A stretch of 6,644 nucleotides of DNA from an uncultured Ruminococcus sp. Lineage in GTDB: Bacteria > Bacillota > Clostridia > Oscillospirales > Acutalibacteraceae. Below, piece by piece: positions 6,160 through 6,644 of the stretch. Each line of letters begins with the position of its first letter. The first letter of the stretch is position 1. The notes under the pieces are model-generated. The model had not been told where the DNA came from. It saw only the letters and a list, made by a program, of their open reading frames with translations, and did not search any database. Made by a program: the position numbers and the translations under genes. Location: assembly GCA_946414115.1 (NCBI GenBank), contig CAMKNF010000109.1:1-6644 (forward strand), given 5' to 3'.

Positions 6160-6192
6160 ATGAAAAAGTATTCAAGCGGATTCCGATGTTGA
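6160..6192 (+). CDS. Putative cysteine-ending leader peptide of cysK
   Basis: This is a ten-codon reading frame, MKKYSSGFRC, with AGAGGT (6148-6153) 6 nt before its ATG, starting about 60 nt into the predicted cysK transcript. Its last codon before TGA is TGT (cysteine), the end product of the pathway begun by the downstream gene. This suggests a translated sensor that makes ribosomes stall when cysteine or Cys-tRNA is low. A second tiny frame (6186-6224, MLKQITPVDRKF) begins at an ATG overlapping the Cys and stop codons and could be translationally coupled. No clear terminator or antiterminator follows, so the mechanism is unknown, and a chance frame cannot be excluded. Confidence 0.45.
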   Translation: MKKYSSGFRC

Positions 6193-6325
6193 AACAGATT
6201 ACACCGGTTGACAGAAAATTTTGAATCATCATTCAGATTGAATGAGATTTATACCAAGAGAAAACATTTAAACCCGATAAACTTTAAGTATAACTGATTT
6301 TTTAATCGAAAAGGAGAAAATTACA
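6193..6325 (+). other. Remaining cysK 5' leader
   Basis: This is about 130 bases of untranslated leader between the small leader frame and cysK. It contains a small hairpin TCATTC-AGATT-GAATGA and an AT-rich weak dyad ending in a T-run (about 6280-6309), neither a convincing intrinsic terminator. I see no T-box (no specificity loop or AGGGTGG-type sequence) and recognise no S-box or other riboswitch. AAGGAG (6311-6316) is the cysK ribosome site. Confidence 0.45.
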
Positions 6326-6644
6326 ATGAGAACATTTGAAAAGATTACAGACCTTATAGGCGGCACACCCATATTAAAGCTCAACAACTACATAGCTCTG
6401 AACGAGCTCCCTGCCAATATCTACGCTAAGCTGGAGTACTTCAATCCCGCAGGAAGCGTAAAGGACAGAATCGCAAAGGCAATGATTGACGATGCAGAAG
6501 CAAAGGGCGCTCTCAAGCCCGGCGCAGTCATCATCGAACCCACCAGCGGCAACACAGGTATAGGTCTTGCCGCAGTAGCCGCATCAAAGGGTTACAGAAT
6601 AATCCTCACAATGCCCGAAACCATGAGCGTTGAGCGCCGTAATC
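6326..6644 (+). CDS. cysK: Cysteine synthase (O-acetylserine sulfhydrylase), partial at right edge
   Basis: This is a PLP enzyme that makes L-cysteine from O-acetylserine and sulfide, the last step of cysteine synthesis, in the cytoplasm. The 106 visible residues carry IGGTPILKL (11-19), the PLP-binding lysine in NPAGSVKDR (K46), the substrate/PLP phosphate motif TSGNTG (73-78) and the MPETMSVERR stretch (96-105). These are typical of the CysK/CysM family; about two thirds of the protein lies beyond the window. The ATG at 6326 has AAGGAG 9 nt upstream. Base composition is visibly richer in GC than the leo operon, like dnaX. CysK rather than CysM is the default call; the visible part cannot fully separate them. 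Confidence 0.95.
   Translation, partial: MRTFEKITDLIGGTPILKLNNYIALNELPANIYAKLEYFNPAGSVKDRIAKAMIDDAEAKGALKPGAVIIEPTSGNTGIGLAAVAASKGYRIILTMPETMSVERRN

Noticed and set aside
6094..6325. T-box or S-box riboswitch in the cysK leader
   Set aside because: The long leader prompted a search, but no T-box AGGGTGG-type sequence, no terminator/antiterminator pair and no S-box core were seen.

Overview
The window looks like a chromosomal segment of a low-to-mid GC Gram-positive bacterium. A Clostridia member of the Ruminococcus/Oscillospiraceae type is my best guess, inferred from the strong GGAGG ribosome sites, the sequence style and the ffs-dnaX arrangement; no species can be named. It holds two housekeeping loci with an AT-richer accessory operon between them.

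Left (1-1800, minus strand): the 5' part of dnaX (DNA polymerase III gamma/tau, start 1534, C-terminus beyond the left edge), preceded by a short, 4.5S-like signal recognition particle RNA (about 1582-1714) with a clear promoter (-35 at 1753-1758, -10 at 1730-1735). dnaX has no visible promoter of its own and is probably reached by read-through from the SRP RNA gene.

Middle (1866-5924, minus strand): a compact three-gene operon transcribed leoC-leoB-leoA (gaps of 15 and 18 bases) from a strong promoter at 5896-5924. The products form a bacterial dynamin-like protein pair. LeoA (570 aa) is a complete dynamin-like GTPase. LeoC (167 aa) and LeoB (542 aa) each carry half of a GTPase: the P-loop is in LeoC, and the DIPG switch II motif and stalk are in LeoB. 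This matches the LeoC/LeoB/LeoA set known from enterotoxigenic E. coli and, in a fused LeoA + LeoBC form, from the anti-phage system Eleos. The likely job is membrane-acting defence against phage. Phage defence, rather than vesicle secretion, is inference.

Right (5925-6644, plus strand): a regulatory region followed by the start of cysK (cysteine synthase, from 6326, cut by the right edge). The cysK leader is about 225 nt long. It has a perfect-consensus promoter, dyad symmetry at the promoter and start point, and a likely 10-residue leader peptide whose last codon before the stop is cysteine.

The points most worth a second look are the split GTPase, the Cys-ending leader peptide before cysK, and a TCAC-N7-GTGA dyad at exactly the same place in the divergent leo and cysK promoters. 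No CRISPR array, tRNA, transposase or integrase was seen.
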